A stretch of DNA of 64,000 bases from Luidia sarsii. Lineage: Eukaryota; Echinodermata; Asteroidea; Paxillosida; Luidiidae. The stretch covers positions 12,033,721-12,097,720 of the forward strand of contig OX465107.1 in the NCBI GenBank assembly GCA_949987565.1, in the 5' to 3' direction. The translations under genes and the position numbers were made by a program. Below the pieces are notes generated by a model. The model was not told the DNA's origin. It searched no databases and was given only the letters and a program-made list of their open reading frames with translations. Position 1 is the first letter of the stretch, and the number at the start of each line of letters is the position of its first letter. Below, one piece after another: positions 53,749 through 63,280 of the stretch.

Positions 53749-54433
53749 ATTCTATTTTCCTTTCATGATAACGTTTTTGAAAGAGTTTGGATTGTTCACT
53801 ATAGATGTAATCTGAAGATAGATCGTGATTAAAAAAAAAATTGTCTGTTTTGAATATTGAATTGAAGTTCTTTTTGTCTTTGAAATGCTCGATAGCAATG
53901 GTAACTGGCCAAAATGTAATTAATTTAATTATTTGTTTTAAAATCAATCAAAAACATACATTTCCAACAAAACGAGACCTACAAGTCGGCAAATATCACG
54001 CCAGACTATGGTTCCAGACAATGGATGAAACGAGACGACGAGGACAATAACCTTAATGAAGCCAAAATGGAACTCGATAAGGTTCAAAGTCGAGATTTTG
54101 AAAAGTTATGAAGAAGGATACGGACAGTGAGTTTTTCACCAAATAACATAAATCAAAACGCAGAATAGGAGCCCTCAGTTACCGACGACGGGCTGAACAC
54201 ACCCTATCCGATAGGTTAAGTTAATGATTCTTCTAAGAGCGGAGCACATTCTCTAAAAACCTTTTTCACATTTGGTCACTGCAAACATTTTGCTTTTCGA
54301 AGGACGCATTCAAACATTACTACATATTTACACAAGAAATCGATCTTACTCGTCTCATTCTGTGCCAGACCGATGACCAGCATTTAACATCAATGAAATT
54401 AGAATGTACATTAGAGTGGTTTTAGGATATTAC
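53749..54433 (-). repeat. Type II segment remnant that has lost its exon
   Basis: 53749-54002 matches 43436-43689. At 54002/54003 it jumps to sequence matching about 43975 onward (tatggttccagacaatgg), so about 285 bp including the whole type II exon is missing. The following part (54100-54300) is a diverged version of 44000-44180. Confidence 0.75.
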
Positions 54434-54550
54434 CCTTTTCTGTCTCGCAATTACGACCTTCGTATCCTCGTGCACAATTGCAGGTATAACTGTCTTGTGT
54501 CTGTTCACATGTTCCTCCATTCAGGCAGGGGTTGTCTGGCTCACAGGGAT
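54434..54550 (-). CDS. EGF-like exon, divergent type I
   Basis: Reads [18 protein letters not shown], then [14 protein letters not shown], then RNCETEKG. The first half resembles type II (NPCLNGG) and the second half type I. It is the oldest-looking intact member and sits at the border of the homogenised array. Donor gtaata and acceptor ctttag are good. Confidence 0.8.
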
Positions 54551-54680
54551 CTAAAGGAATTGTTATGATTTATTGACTTGTGATATCGTGCCTCACCCGA
54601 CTGAGCAAATGAAAATATGAGTGAATATACAAGACCTTGAAAAGGGAGAAAAAATATATACTATATATTACACGTTGATT

Positions 54681-54938
54681 CAAAGAGGTTTTGCCTTCAC
54701 TCGACGTGGTAAACACTGAATGCTCAGTGTTTTGCCCGGTGCCTGATAAAAATAAAAATAAATAGACATCCGTACTAGAATTCGGGAGTCGCGGGTTTGA
54801 ATCCCGCTCGAGCTGCCTGAAATATTTTTATCAGGCACCGGGCAAAGCACTGAGCATTCAGTGTTTACCACGTCGAGTAAGGGCAAAACCTCTTTGAATT
54901 ACATTCTCATGTCATGTTACATCATGTATATCTATGAT
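54681..54938. mobile_element. Foldback element with a tRNA-like B box in its loop
   Basis: Two arms of about 76 bp (54678-54753 and 54824-54899) are near-perfect inverted repeats, with only a few mismatches. The 70-bp loop holds GCGGGTTTGAATCCCGC, a perfect 5-bp stem with a seven-base loop like a tRNA T-arm, containing GGTTTGAATCC (one mismatch to the pol III B box). No A box is evident. acacgttgatt occurs at 54670-54680 and again at 54939-54949, consistent with an 11-bp target duplication. The transposing part would then include about 40 bp beyond the right arm. Confidence 0.6.
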
Positions 54939-54949
54939 ACACGTTGATT

Positions 54950-55602
54950 GATGAGTAGTGGTGTAAAGGCTGAAGGATACCACTATGATAAACAGGACTG
55001 GAATAGGCGAATTCTGAACAACATGTTGTTAACAATAAAGAAAATAAAGACAATAATAATTTTAATGTAAATTAGAAGTTCCAAGTTCCGTCATTTCGAC
55101 ATGGATTTTCAGGCTTACAAAGATCTACAAAAGCACACATTTTGCCACAACAAGAAAAGGTACAAATAATTCCTTCTCGGCAATGCCAGACAAAACCGAA
55201 CTTGCATATAAATCGTTACATATCGTATAGTATGCCTGAACTGTTATTTGCCTTCCATTTTTCTGAAATAGTTTGAATATTTTCACTGAAGATGTGATAT
55301 GCAGATAGATCGTGAGAAAAGATAAGTAGTGTTGATTATAAACATAATTACGAATGCATTTCTTTCTTGTCTTAGAAATGCTCGATAGCTGTGGTAAATG
55401 GTAAACATTTGAAATTTCAAGGAGGCCTAACTGTTGAATTTTGTGTTTTAAAATAAATGAAAAACCTAAATTTCTAACTAAACGAGAACACCAACTTTGC
55501 AAATATTAAGCCTTTTATAGTTTCTCCCTATTCTCTCAATGAAATAACGAAAAAATATCATTAAAAAATGGAATGTAGATCATACTGTTTAGAATCATTC
55601 AA
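54950..55602. other. Older, diverged array unit intron
   Basis: 55190-55590 is a clearly diverged relative of 43440-43740 (gcagatagatcgtga, gaaatgctcgatagc, aaacgaga). It lies outside the homogenised array. Apart from the partial exon at 55071-55124 I see no gene. Confidence 0.6.
55071..55124 (-). pseudogene. EGF exon fragment
   Basis: After an acceptor-like ttttgtag, the minus strand reads DLCKPENPCRNDGTWNF and then TAA. It has the first two EGF cysteines and NDG for NGG. Cys3 is replaced by Trp, and nothing after it resembles EGF. It is a truncated relic. Confidence 0.65.
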
Positions 55603-56716
55603 TTTTATCAATAAAAGATAAAATATCTTATTCCAAGGAGACACAGGGTTTGTTTACGCGCTTCGAGTTTGCAGGCGGTCAGCTGTTTTTTGTTTTGGTC
55701 TGTGGATCTGTAAACAAGCTCCAGTGAGCGGCACAACCACTTGGCGCGACGCCCGCGCGCGCGCGGAGTTGACACTTTGTATAACATTTCGGCTCGCCCG
55801 CTGGAAAAGAGCGCGTAAAATCACTTCGGTGTGGTTCTCGAGCACTCAACACGCAAAAAATCCCCACCACCTCCCCTTCACCGCCATTGGTCATGGATTA
55901 ATGCAGCGGAATTTGGGGTCTTTTGGGCTGGAGACGACCGGAAGTGCCTCCTTGTTAAGTGATATTCATTAGATCGTAGGTGGTTGGACCATTTAGAGCA
56001 TGAATTTTAATGTTTAAATTTAGTAAATTACTCTTTCTGTCGTTCGTGTTTTACGCCAAGCACCCGCTTGTACCAGCGGGGCTTATTCCAACCGTATGTG
56101 CGAACGGTGGAAAATCGGCGTGACGTTTACCCGTACTGTTAAGTAAGTTAGAATTTTAAATAGGTAAGGGGACAGTTCTTAAACAACGGGGGTTTACCCA
56201 CTTTCGGTGGGGGCCAGGGCTCACGGCTAGAGCTTTGCCAAGCATGGCATGGTTAGGGTCTTGCCAAGCGTGGCTTGTTTAGGGTTTGGCCAAGCGTGGC
56301 AGGTGTGAAGGTTGCCAAGCGTGGCATAGTGAGGTGTGGCCAAGCATGGCCCGTGTGTAGGTTGCCAAGCATGGCATTGTGAGGTTTGGCCAGGCGTGGC
56401 ATTGTGAGGTTTGGCCAGGCGTGGCTTTTGAGGTTGGGCCAAGCGCGGCCGGTGAATGTTGCCAAGCGTGGCCGGTGAATGTTGCCAAGCGTGTCATTTA
56501 AGTTCTGGCTGAGGTGGCCAGGTGTGTTGGGATTTGAGTGTTTCGGTTTTTATGGTTGCCAAACATGGCATTTAATTAATTAAGACAAACTGTCTCATTT
56601 AGGCATAATTTTGCCATTGCATTCTTCTTGGAGAATTAAAAGCGAGGCTCGAGAACCAGGCCAGGAAAGTCAACTCCTTGTCTCACTGTGTGCTTTGTGT
56701 GTAGTCTTGGAATAAT
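55603..56716 (+). mobile_element. Non-autonomous, diverged Ngaro relative (about 1.1 kb)
   Basis: It starts with TTTTATC, a 7-bp spacer (aataaaa) and GATAAAA, then ttattcc. It ends tgtgtgtagtcttggaataat, matching both termini of the 10-16 kb element. It keeps the caccacctccccttcacc-like stretch, the accgt/acggt hairpin (about 56091-56109) and a degenerate minisatellite. It has no coding region. It interrupts the old array unit, and no target duplication is evident. Confidence 0.75.
56233..56520 (+). repeat. Degenerate minisatellite of about 30 bp per unit in the small Ngaro relative
   Basis: About ten irregular units, each centred on tgccaagcgtggc or ggccaagcatggc with variable spacers. It matches the core of the 18-bp unit in the long element, but with a longer period. 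Confidence 0.7.
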
Positions 56717-57402
56717 CCAATCTAAAACATTATTTATTGCTTATTAACTAACAATATACAAAATGTAACTACAGAATAATTGCTGATTTATTCGCGGTTT
56801 GAACCTTCGAATCCTGTCGGACATATGCAAGAAAGAGCCCCCTGAAGTTCGTTCACATGTGGCAACGTTAAGACAAGGGTTTTCTGGCAGACAGGGATCT
56901 AATGTCATAGTTCCAGACAATGGATAATATAAAAAGGTAACGCAAGGGATGTGCACGGTGAGTTTTCAACCAATCGATACCAACCTAAACGCAGAATAGA
57001 AGACGGGCTCAACATGCACTACCCGATGGGATAAGTTATAGGTTCTTCTCAGAGTGGAGCTCATTCTCGAAAGACCTTTGGCACATGGTGTCACTGCAAA
57101 CTTTTTTCCTGTTTGATCTTATATGTGGAATGCATAACCTTTAACCACTTGTGTCTGTTTCCGTAAGCTCTTGACTTTAATTAAACACAATTATTCAGCG
57201 ATATCAAACTAGTATATGCTGTGCTGAGACATTTTTGCAATGGCGTGGCGTTAAATAGAAATAAAGGAAGCCCGTGATCATGGTTTGATTATTAAACTGC
57301 AAAACGCTCACACAAAACGAAATGATAGAGTAAGTACTGGTATTCGTCGATCGTCGTCTGAAGTAGCAACATTGGCGTACAGTGAACATGATCATGACTC
57401 AC
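56717..57402. other. Intron of the ancestral type II unit
   Basis: 56899-57190 is almost identical to 43970-44261 and 49103-49394, the flank of the type II exon. From about 57191 the sequence is unique. Apart from the broken exon at 56783-56898 I see no gene. Confidence 0.7.
56783..56898 (-). pseudogene. Broken type II EGF exon
   Basis: It begins normally ([11 protein letters not shown]) but has VA for the GG turn, then CERTSGGSF. A 2-bp loss (relative to the intact exons) then shifts the frame before Cys4. In the shifted frame a Cys-to-Arg change (CGC) at Cys6 and a TAA follow, and the donor gt is replaced by ca. Its flanks are nearly identical to those of the intact exons at 43853 and 48986. 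Confidence 0.8.
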
Positions 57403-57693
57403 CTGTAGGTTTTGGGGGCATACGCTCGGTATAGATATTCCAGTCGGCAATCGCTGTTGAGCTAAACCCCACTTCAATTTGTTTAAAGTCCTCGGGTATG
57501 TTTAGATTCCACCAGCTGTCTCCCCCATGCGGTCCTATTAGAATATGCTGGTCAATCATCAGGAGGCAGAAAGTAGGCCTTCCTTCAAACAGTGATTGCG
57601 GTAGCATCCTACTGTCGCCGTCATTGCCTTCTAATCTCACGACAGACTGACCACCTTTCACGAGATCTGCATAATGACGTTGAGGTAGAAAAA
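57403..57693 (-). CDS. Second exon of an FA-like (farnesoic-acid-O-methyltransferase-like) domain
   Basis: A 291-bp phase 1-1 exon with acceptor tttcaaag and donor gtgagt. It reads FLPQRHYADLVKGGQSVVRL, an internal PTFCLLMIDQHILIGPHGG, and then WNLNIPEDFKQIEVGFSS with ADWNIY near its end. The final W-x-D-like, VGFS and DW pattern resembles the C-terminal half of the FA domain often found beside EGF or sushi modules in invertebrate extracellular proteins. It ends PPKPT and would splice into a downstream EGF exon. An alternative acceptor 13 bp upstream (ttaatcag) would change the phase, so I prefer this one. The family call rests on pattern memory only. Confidence 0.5.
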
Positions 57694-57851
57694 CTTTGAA
57701 ATGTGTCTGATTACAACAAGCTATTCCAAACATTCCATAGGCCTATTCCTGACATGGGACATGGTTGTTTGTATCAATTAGAAAATGCATGAGGTGAACA
57801 GGTAGGGGGCTACACGTATGAAAGCAAAGAGTACCTTTACATGGAACTTAC

Positions 57852-58028
57852 TTAGTTCGTACTGGCCCGGAAGGTTGAATTCCTGTGTCTTGTGTTTGTA
57901 GAGGATCACATACGCAGAGTGGCGTGTTTGGAGAGTCATGCACATTCTATTCTTGCCATTGGGATTCAGCGGGCCCAATTTATCCGAATACTTGTTACTG
58001 TCAATGTCATTAGTTCTCAGATTAACGA
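57852..58028 (-). CDS. First exon of the FA-like domain
   Basis: A 177-bp phase 1-1 exon with acceptor ctgcag and a consensus-like donor gtaagt. It reads VNLRTNDIDSNKYSDKLGPL, then NPNGKNRMCMTLQTRHSAYV and ILYKHKTQEFNLPGQYEL. Spliced to the next exon it gives YEL followed by SVVRL, as in the YEI...SVIR stretch of FA domains. The region from TLQTRHSAYVILY corresponds to the strand where these domains carry an AH(V/I)LL-type motif. The product would be extracellular. Only the two exons together cover the domain (about 156 residues). Confidence 0.5.
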
Positions 58029-58850
58029 CTGCAGTAATATGTGATAAAATGTAATAAAACATAATCATGAAGCCGCCAATAAATTCCATATGTATAAAAT
58101 GTATGTATGTATATAACAAATGGAACATATAGTATCTTAATATAGTATCTTGAAAAGAAAACGCTGTACACTAATATTTTCATGTAAGACACAAGGCATT
58201 AACGTTAGAATGCCCACTTTTTGAGGTATTAAACAGTAGTATAAGGCCGTTTAGGGTTCAATGTTTCTGACTGGCGCCATCGCCCTGGCAAAGACAAGTT
58301 GACTAATTGGGATGGCCCATATCTAAAGAGCGGATTACTAAGATGGTAAGACTACTAGTATGCAAAACCAGAGTTCTCGAGTTCAAGGCCCGGTCCAGTC
58401 AAACGTTCTTTACCATTGTTTAAAAAGTTCCCAGCCATTGTTTTGCATTTGTTTGACAAGTATTTAACGGATTAGTGCCAGAACAAAACTTACAAGCGGT
58501 GCTTTCAGCAGATTTAAGCTATAAACTTTGCCCACATTGGCAACTGAGTGATAGTGTCATCCTCAACCGTAGAGTATCATAGCATTATGGAAGGTGAACA
58601 GGAATGAACAAATACGTGGCATGTAGGTTATCGCATCGGACAGGATAATGTATCCGTGTACCATGATGGAAGTATTATTTTTAAGGGTACTTTATACAAG
58701 ACAGACACAGCATGTACCTAAGAGAAGCGCCTGTGTATCGCAGTTTGGAAAAGGGATTGTATAGGAACCAAAATACAAACAGCCACATCTTTTGAGCGAT
58801 TGGGTCCTTCATGTCCCCATCGACCGCAATTTCGACTTGAGTAAGCAGAC
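58029..58850. other. Unique intronic sequence
   Basis: No exon is supported. A stretch at 58320-58410 resembles a worn tRNA-derived repeat but lacks a pairing T-arm. The rest shows nothing recognisable. Confidence 0.5.
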
Positions 58851-59330
58851 AGTTAGCTACAGTGCTCTTCTGATTTACGAGAAAATATAGTCTATAGATG
58901 TTTTAATAATGATTGCAGTCCCACAAAATTAATCGTGATTAGCCAAATAAAACACGGACTATTAGGCCTACAGGGTATCAGGTGTAAAAGACGGACAGCT
59001 TTATCATGGAAATTTCTTACAATACTAACATTTTAGACTATATATAACTCCAGTTGTAAAAAAAGTTGAGCGAAGGTAAATTATTCTAAGCTGAAATCAA
59101 ATAAACACAAATTGTAGAAATGAAAACATTGTATTTGATGTACGTTTGCGAGGGAAAAGAAGAAAACACAAACAATGTACTTCGGTAAGACATCATATAT
59201 CAAATAGATAACTGAGAAACCATATCCGAAAAAGCATGATTTTAGAGCTAAAAAAATGGAAAAAACAAAAATCAAACAAAAGAATAAAGGTAATTACTGT
59301 AATAGTCAATGAGGTTTGTTGTTGTTATAG

Positions 59331-59344
59331 AGCGCCCTCTCGTG
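59331..59344 (-). promoter_or_regulatory. GCGCCCTCT motif, possible CTCF-like site
   Basis: agcgccctctcgtg on the plus strand reads cacgagagggcgct on the minus strand. AGAGGGCGC matches the core of the CTCF consensus, but the flanking CCASY part fits poorly. It recurs at 61857-61870 through the tandem duplication, so the second copy is not independent evidence. Confidence 0.2.
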
Positions 59345-59453
59345 TTCTAAGAATAAACGACACCAGAGAGTGTCTCGTTCAAAATGGCCGCCATCGCTAG
59401 TGACTCTTTTCTTATTCCGTTCCCTAAAGATACCACAATTACAAAATGTTTAC

Positions 59454-59570
59454 CTGTTTCTTCGCAGTTCGAACCTTCGTATCCATCCGGACATTTGCAA
59501 GTGAAAGAGCCTCCTGAAGTCTGTTTACAGGTGCCACCGTTCCGACAAGGGTTTTCAGGCAGGCACGGAT
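59454..59570 (-). CDS. EGF-like exon, type II (intact)
   Basis: A 117-bp phase 1-1 exon: [20 protein letters not shown], then [13 protein letters not shown] and SNCEETG. The donor is gtaaac and the acceptor ttttag. CRNGGTC fits the O-fucosylation pattern, unlike the type II exons in the array. It lies upstream of the FA-like exons in transcript order. Confidence 0.8.
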
Positions 59571-60205
59571 CTAAAATAACGGTTCAAGACATTGAATGCA
59601 ACAATTTTATTATAATACGGAACTCATCGAGATTTTCTGCTGGTTTATTCAAAGTGTTTAAAATTTAAAAAAGTACAAATTAATTGTTTTGTAAACTGCT
59701 TATGAACATGATTACACGACTTAAGGGCAAAACACAAAATTTGCAAAGCAGGAGGTTTTGAATGATCATAGCAGACCTTTTTCGAAGGCAATTTTGCAGT
59801 GTCTGGCAGAAAAGACAAACCCACACGTATAATTATAGGCCTAAACGTCAGGCCCCTCGTTCTTTTTTTGCATTTTCTGAGGATTCTTCTGGAATAGAAA
59901 TTGCACTAGCTACTATAGGAGATCGTTGCAAGTACTAATTATTAAAGATCATGGTGATTAGAAGAATATGGGTTTATATTCGTAATCACGTTTAAACGAA
60001 TAAATTCCCCCTATAAATGTTTCCATTAATGGTTTCATCAAACAAAAATCACTTTGTAAATGTTCTACATCAAGAACGAATTTACATTAGTTTTTTGAAA
60101 GGTAATTAGTTGATTTAAGAATGGAATTATCGAAACGTAGATGTAAATCATTCAGCTCATTCATAGGGTATGATCTCTCCAAAGTAAACACAGTATATAT
60201 CTAGG

Positions 60206-61030
60206 CCTATTCAAGTGGACAATTTTTTATCACCAGTTTACAGCAGCTTTATTTGAATCACATTTCATGCGGGAAAAAAAATGCTTTTGGTAGGCATGTA
60301 GCCTACGATCGAGTAAAAGAGAATAATCATTTATATGCGGCTCGAGGTTAGCGGGACAGACCGGTGACCGTTGGCCGACGTCAAGAGCGAGTGGACGGTA
60401 GACCCCATGAAACGCGATGCGGTCATAGCTCTGCATCATCCTCGTGCATGCGTACTTGGACATTATTGAGCACATTCATGGTACAAAGTGAATACAGTTT
60501 ATCTATTCAAATAGGCAGTTTTGTATCGACAGTTTAGGTACATGTCATTTTTATTTGAATTACATTTTCTGCGAGGGATCGCTTTTGGTACGTACGAGTA
60601 AAAGACAATATGCGACTTGAGTTTAGCGGGACAGACCGGTGACCGTTGGCCGACGTCAAGAGCGAGTTGACGGTAGACCCCATGAAACGCGATGCGGTCA
60701 TAGCTCTGTAGCATCCTCGTGCATGCGTACTTGGACATTATTGAGCACATTCATGGTACAAAGTGAATACAGTTTATCTATTTAAATAGGCAGTTTTGTA
60801 TCGACAGTTTATGTACATGTAATTTTTATTCGAATGACATTTTCTGCAGGGGAATCGCTTTTGGTACATGTACGTACGAGTAAAAGACAATATGCACATA
60901 TGCTGCTTGAGGTTAGCGGGACAGACCGGTGACCGTTGGCCAAACGTCAAGAGCGAGTGGACGGTAGGCCTAGACCTCATGAAACACGTCGCGCTTATAG
61001 CTGTGTATAGTACCCTCGTGGAAGGGGAAA
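60206..61030. repeat. About 270-bp internal tandem repeat, three units (unit 1)
   Basis: Three head-to-tail copies at steps of 269 and 275 bp, each with gcgggacagaccggtgaccgttgg, cgtcaagagcgagt and catgcgtacttgg-type landmarks. GC-rich cores alternate with AT-rich spacers. No coding signal is seen. Confidence 0.8.
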
Positions 61031-61979
61031 CATGTACAGTGCAACATGCTTGAATTTCGTCTTTCACCTCTATTGGGGATCAGAAGGGGAAAATTATTTA
61101 TTCCATCCATCGTTATTATACATTTGCTTGGATTTTATAAAGAAGTGGCAACGGCCGGGGTCTAAACACGTGGGTACGCTGAGGTTCGAGTGGAGATTAC
61201 CGAAGAAATGTCAAAAGCTCTTCGATAAATCATTAGCTAATAGGCCTATAAATATTATAATGGTCAGTGAAATATTTGTTTTCAGACGTGATATTTTTAG
61301 CGTCTTTTCATTGTGTTGACAATTATCCCTTGGTCGATTCCATCAAGTTAGGATTTGTCATATCATCCTAAAACAGACAGTTAGCTACAGTGCTCTTCTG
61401 ATTTACGAGAATATCGTCTATAGATGTTTTGATAATGATTGCAGTCCCACAAAATTAATCGTGATTAGCCAAATAAAACACGGACTATTAGGCCTACAGA
61501 ATATCAGGTGTAAAGGACAGACAGCTTCATCATGGAAATTTATTACAATACTAACATTTTAGACTATATATAACTCCAGTTGTAAAAAAAGTTGAGCGGA
61601 GGTAAATTATTCTAAGCTGAAATCAAATAAACACAAATTGTAGAAATGAAAACATTGTTTTTAATGTACGTTTGCGAGGGAAAAGAAGAAAACACAAACA
61701 ATGTAGTTCAGTAAGACATCATATATCAAATAGATAACTGAGAAACCATATCCGAAAAAGCATGATTTTAGAGCTAAAAAAATGGAAAAAACAAAAAACA
61801 GACAATAGAACAAAGGTAATTACTGTAATAGTCAATGAGGTTTGTTGTTGTTATAGAGCGCCCTCTCGTGTTCTAAGAATAAACGACACCAGAGAGTGTC
61901 TCGTTCAAAATGGCCGCCATCGCTAGTGACTCTTTTCTTATTCCGTTCCCTAAAGATACCACAATTACAAAATGTTTAC

Positions 61980-62096
61980 CTGTTTCTTCGCAGTTCGAAC
62001 CTTCGTATCCATCCGGACATTTGCAAGTGAAAGAGCCTCCTGAAGTCTGTTTACAGGTGCCACCGTTCCGACAAGGGTTTTCAGGCAGGCACGGAT
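61980..62096 (-). CDS. EGF-like exon, type II (intact, tandem copy)
   Basis: Identical in sequence to the exon at 59454-59570, shifted by 2526 bp, with the same donor and acceptor. It is the most upstream exon of the gene in the window. A third copy is expected at about 64230, beyond the right edge. Confidence 0.8.
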
Positions 62097-62731
62097 CTAA
62101 AATAACGGTTCAAGACATTGAATGCAACAATTTTATTATAATACGGAACTCATCGAGATTTTCTGCTGGTTTATTCAAAGTGTTTAAAATTTAAAAAAGT
62201 ACAAATTAATTGTTTTGTAAACTGCTTATGAACATGATTACACGACTTAAGGGCAAAACACAAAATTTGCAAAGCAGGAGGTTTTGAATGATCATAGCAG
62301 ACCTTTTTCGAAGGCAATTTTGCAGTGTCTGGCAGAAAAGACAAACCCACACGTATAATTATAGGCCTAAACGTCAGGCCCCTCGTTCTTTTTTTGCATT
62401 TTCTGAGGATTCTTCTGGAATAGAAATTGCACTAGCTACTATAGGAGATCGTTGCAAGTACTAATTATTAAAGATCATGGTGATTAGAAGAATATGGGTT
62501 TATATTCGTAATCACGTTTAAACGAATAAATTCCCCCTATAAATGTTTCCATTAATGGTTTCATCAAACAAAAATCACTTTGTAAATGTTCTACATCAAA
62601 AACGAATTTACATTAGTTTTTTGAAAGGTAATTAGTTGATTTAAGAATGGAATTATCGAAACGTAGATGTAAATCATTCAGCTCATTCATTGGGTATGAT
62701 CTCTCCAAAGTGAACACAGTATATATCTAGG

Positions 62732-63280
62732 CCTATTCAAGTGGACAATTTTTTATCACCAGTTTACAGCAGCTTTATTTGAATCACATTTCATGCGGGA
62801 GAAAAAATGCTTTTGGTAGGCATGTAGCCTACGATCGAGTAAAAGAGAATAATCATTTATATGCGGCTGGAGGTTAGCGGGACAGACCGGTGACCGTTGG
62901 CCGACGTCAAGAGCGAGCGGACGATAGACCCCATGAAACGCGATGCGGTCATAGCTCTGCAGCATCCTCGTGCATGCGTACTTGGACATTATTGAGCACA
63001 TTCATGATACAAAATGAATACAGTTTATCTATTCAAATAGGCAGTTTTGTATCGACAGTTTATGTACATGTAATTTCTATTTGAATGACATTTTCTGCGG
63101 GGGAATCGCTTGTGGTACATGTACGTACGAGTAAAAGACAATATGCACATATGCGGCTTGAGGTTAGCGGGACAGACCGGTGACCGTTGGCCGACGTCAA
63201 GAGCGAGTGGACGGTAGGCCTAGACCTCAGGAAACACGACGCGCTCATAGCTGTGTATAGTTCCCTCGTGGAAGGGGAAA
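62732..63280. repeat. About 270-bp internal tandem repeat, two units (unit 2)
   Basis: It contains the first and third copies of the block at 60206-61030. The middle copy is missing, which accounts for the shorter 2250-bp unit. Confidence 0.8.

Larger units (their letters stand above)
33959..54433 (-). repeat. Tandem array of type I EGF exon-intron units
   Basis: Units of 1521-1568 bp carry one 117-bp exon and about 1.4 kb of intron, with exon starts at 35138, 36660, 38185, 39710, 41275, 42829, 44894, 46415, 47983, 50027, 51589 and 53142. Introns are nearly as similar as exons. Larger blocks repeat at offsets of 6705 (39.2-41.2 kb with 45.9-47.9 kb), 5133 (43.4-45.3 with 48.6-50.4 kb) and 10313 (41.3-43.7 with 51.6-54.0 kb). 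Where steps reach about 2.05 kb, a type II exon segment is inserted. Gene-free stretches here are these introns, and I find no other supported exon in them. Confidence 0.85.
9001..62096 (-). other. Large multi-EGF extracellular protein gene (partial, exons only)
   Basis: The minus-strand exons are linked into one gene model because all share phase 1-1 and fit one transcript order: 62096-61980, 59570-59454, 58028-57852, 57693-57403, 54550-54434, 53258-53142, 51705-51589, 50143-50027, 49102-48986, 48099-47983, 46531-46415, 45010-44894, 43969-43853, 42945-42829, 41391-41275, 39826-39710, 38301-38185, 36776-36660, 35254-35138, 9117-9001. That is 18 intact EGF modules plus one two-exon FA-like domain. 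Such a product is expected to be secreted or membrane anchored. Signal peptide, transmembrane segment and UTRs are not in the window. Two neighbouring genes, or unused exons in the array, cannot be excluded without transcripts. Confidence 0.6.

Noticed and set aside
56230..56520. CRISPR-like regular repeats
   Set aside because: Units are degenerate with unequal, repeat-like spacers, in a eukaryotic retroelement context.
58320..58410. tRNA-like sequence with gagttcaaggccc
   Set aside because: The T-arm does not pair and no acceptor stem forms; at most an old tRNA-derived repeat.
61032..61319. 95-codon plus-strand frame, repeated at 63282-63569
   Set aside because: No known motif, and it is preserved only because the unit is recently duplicated.
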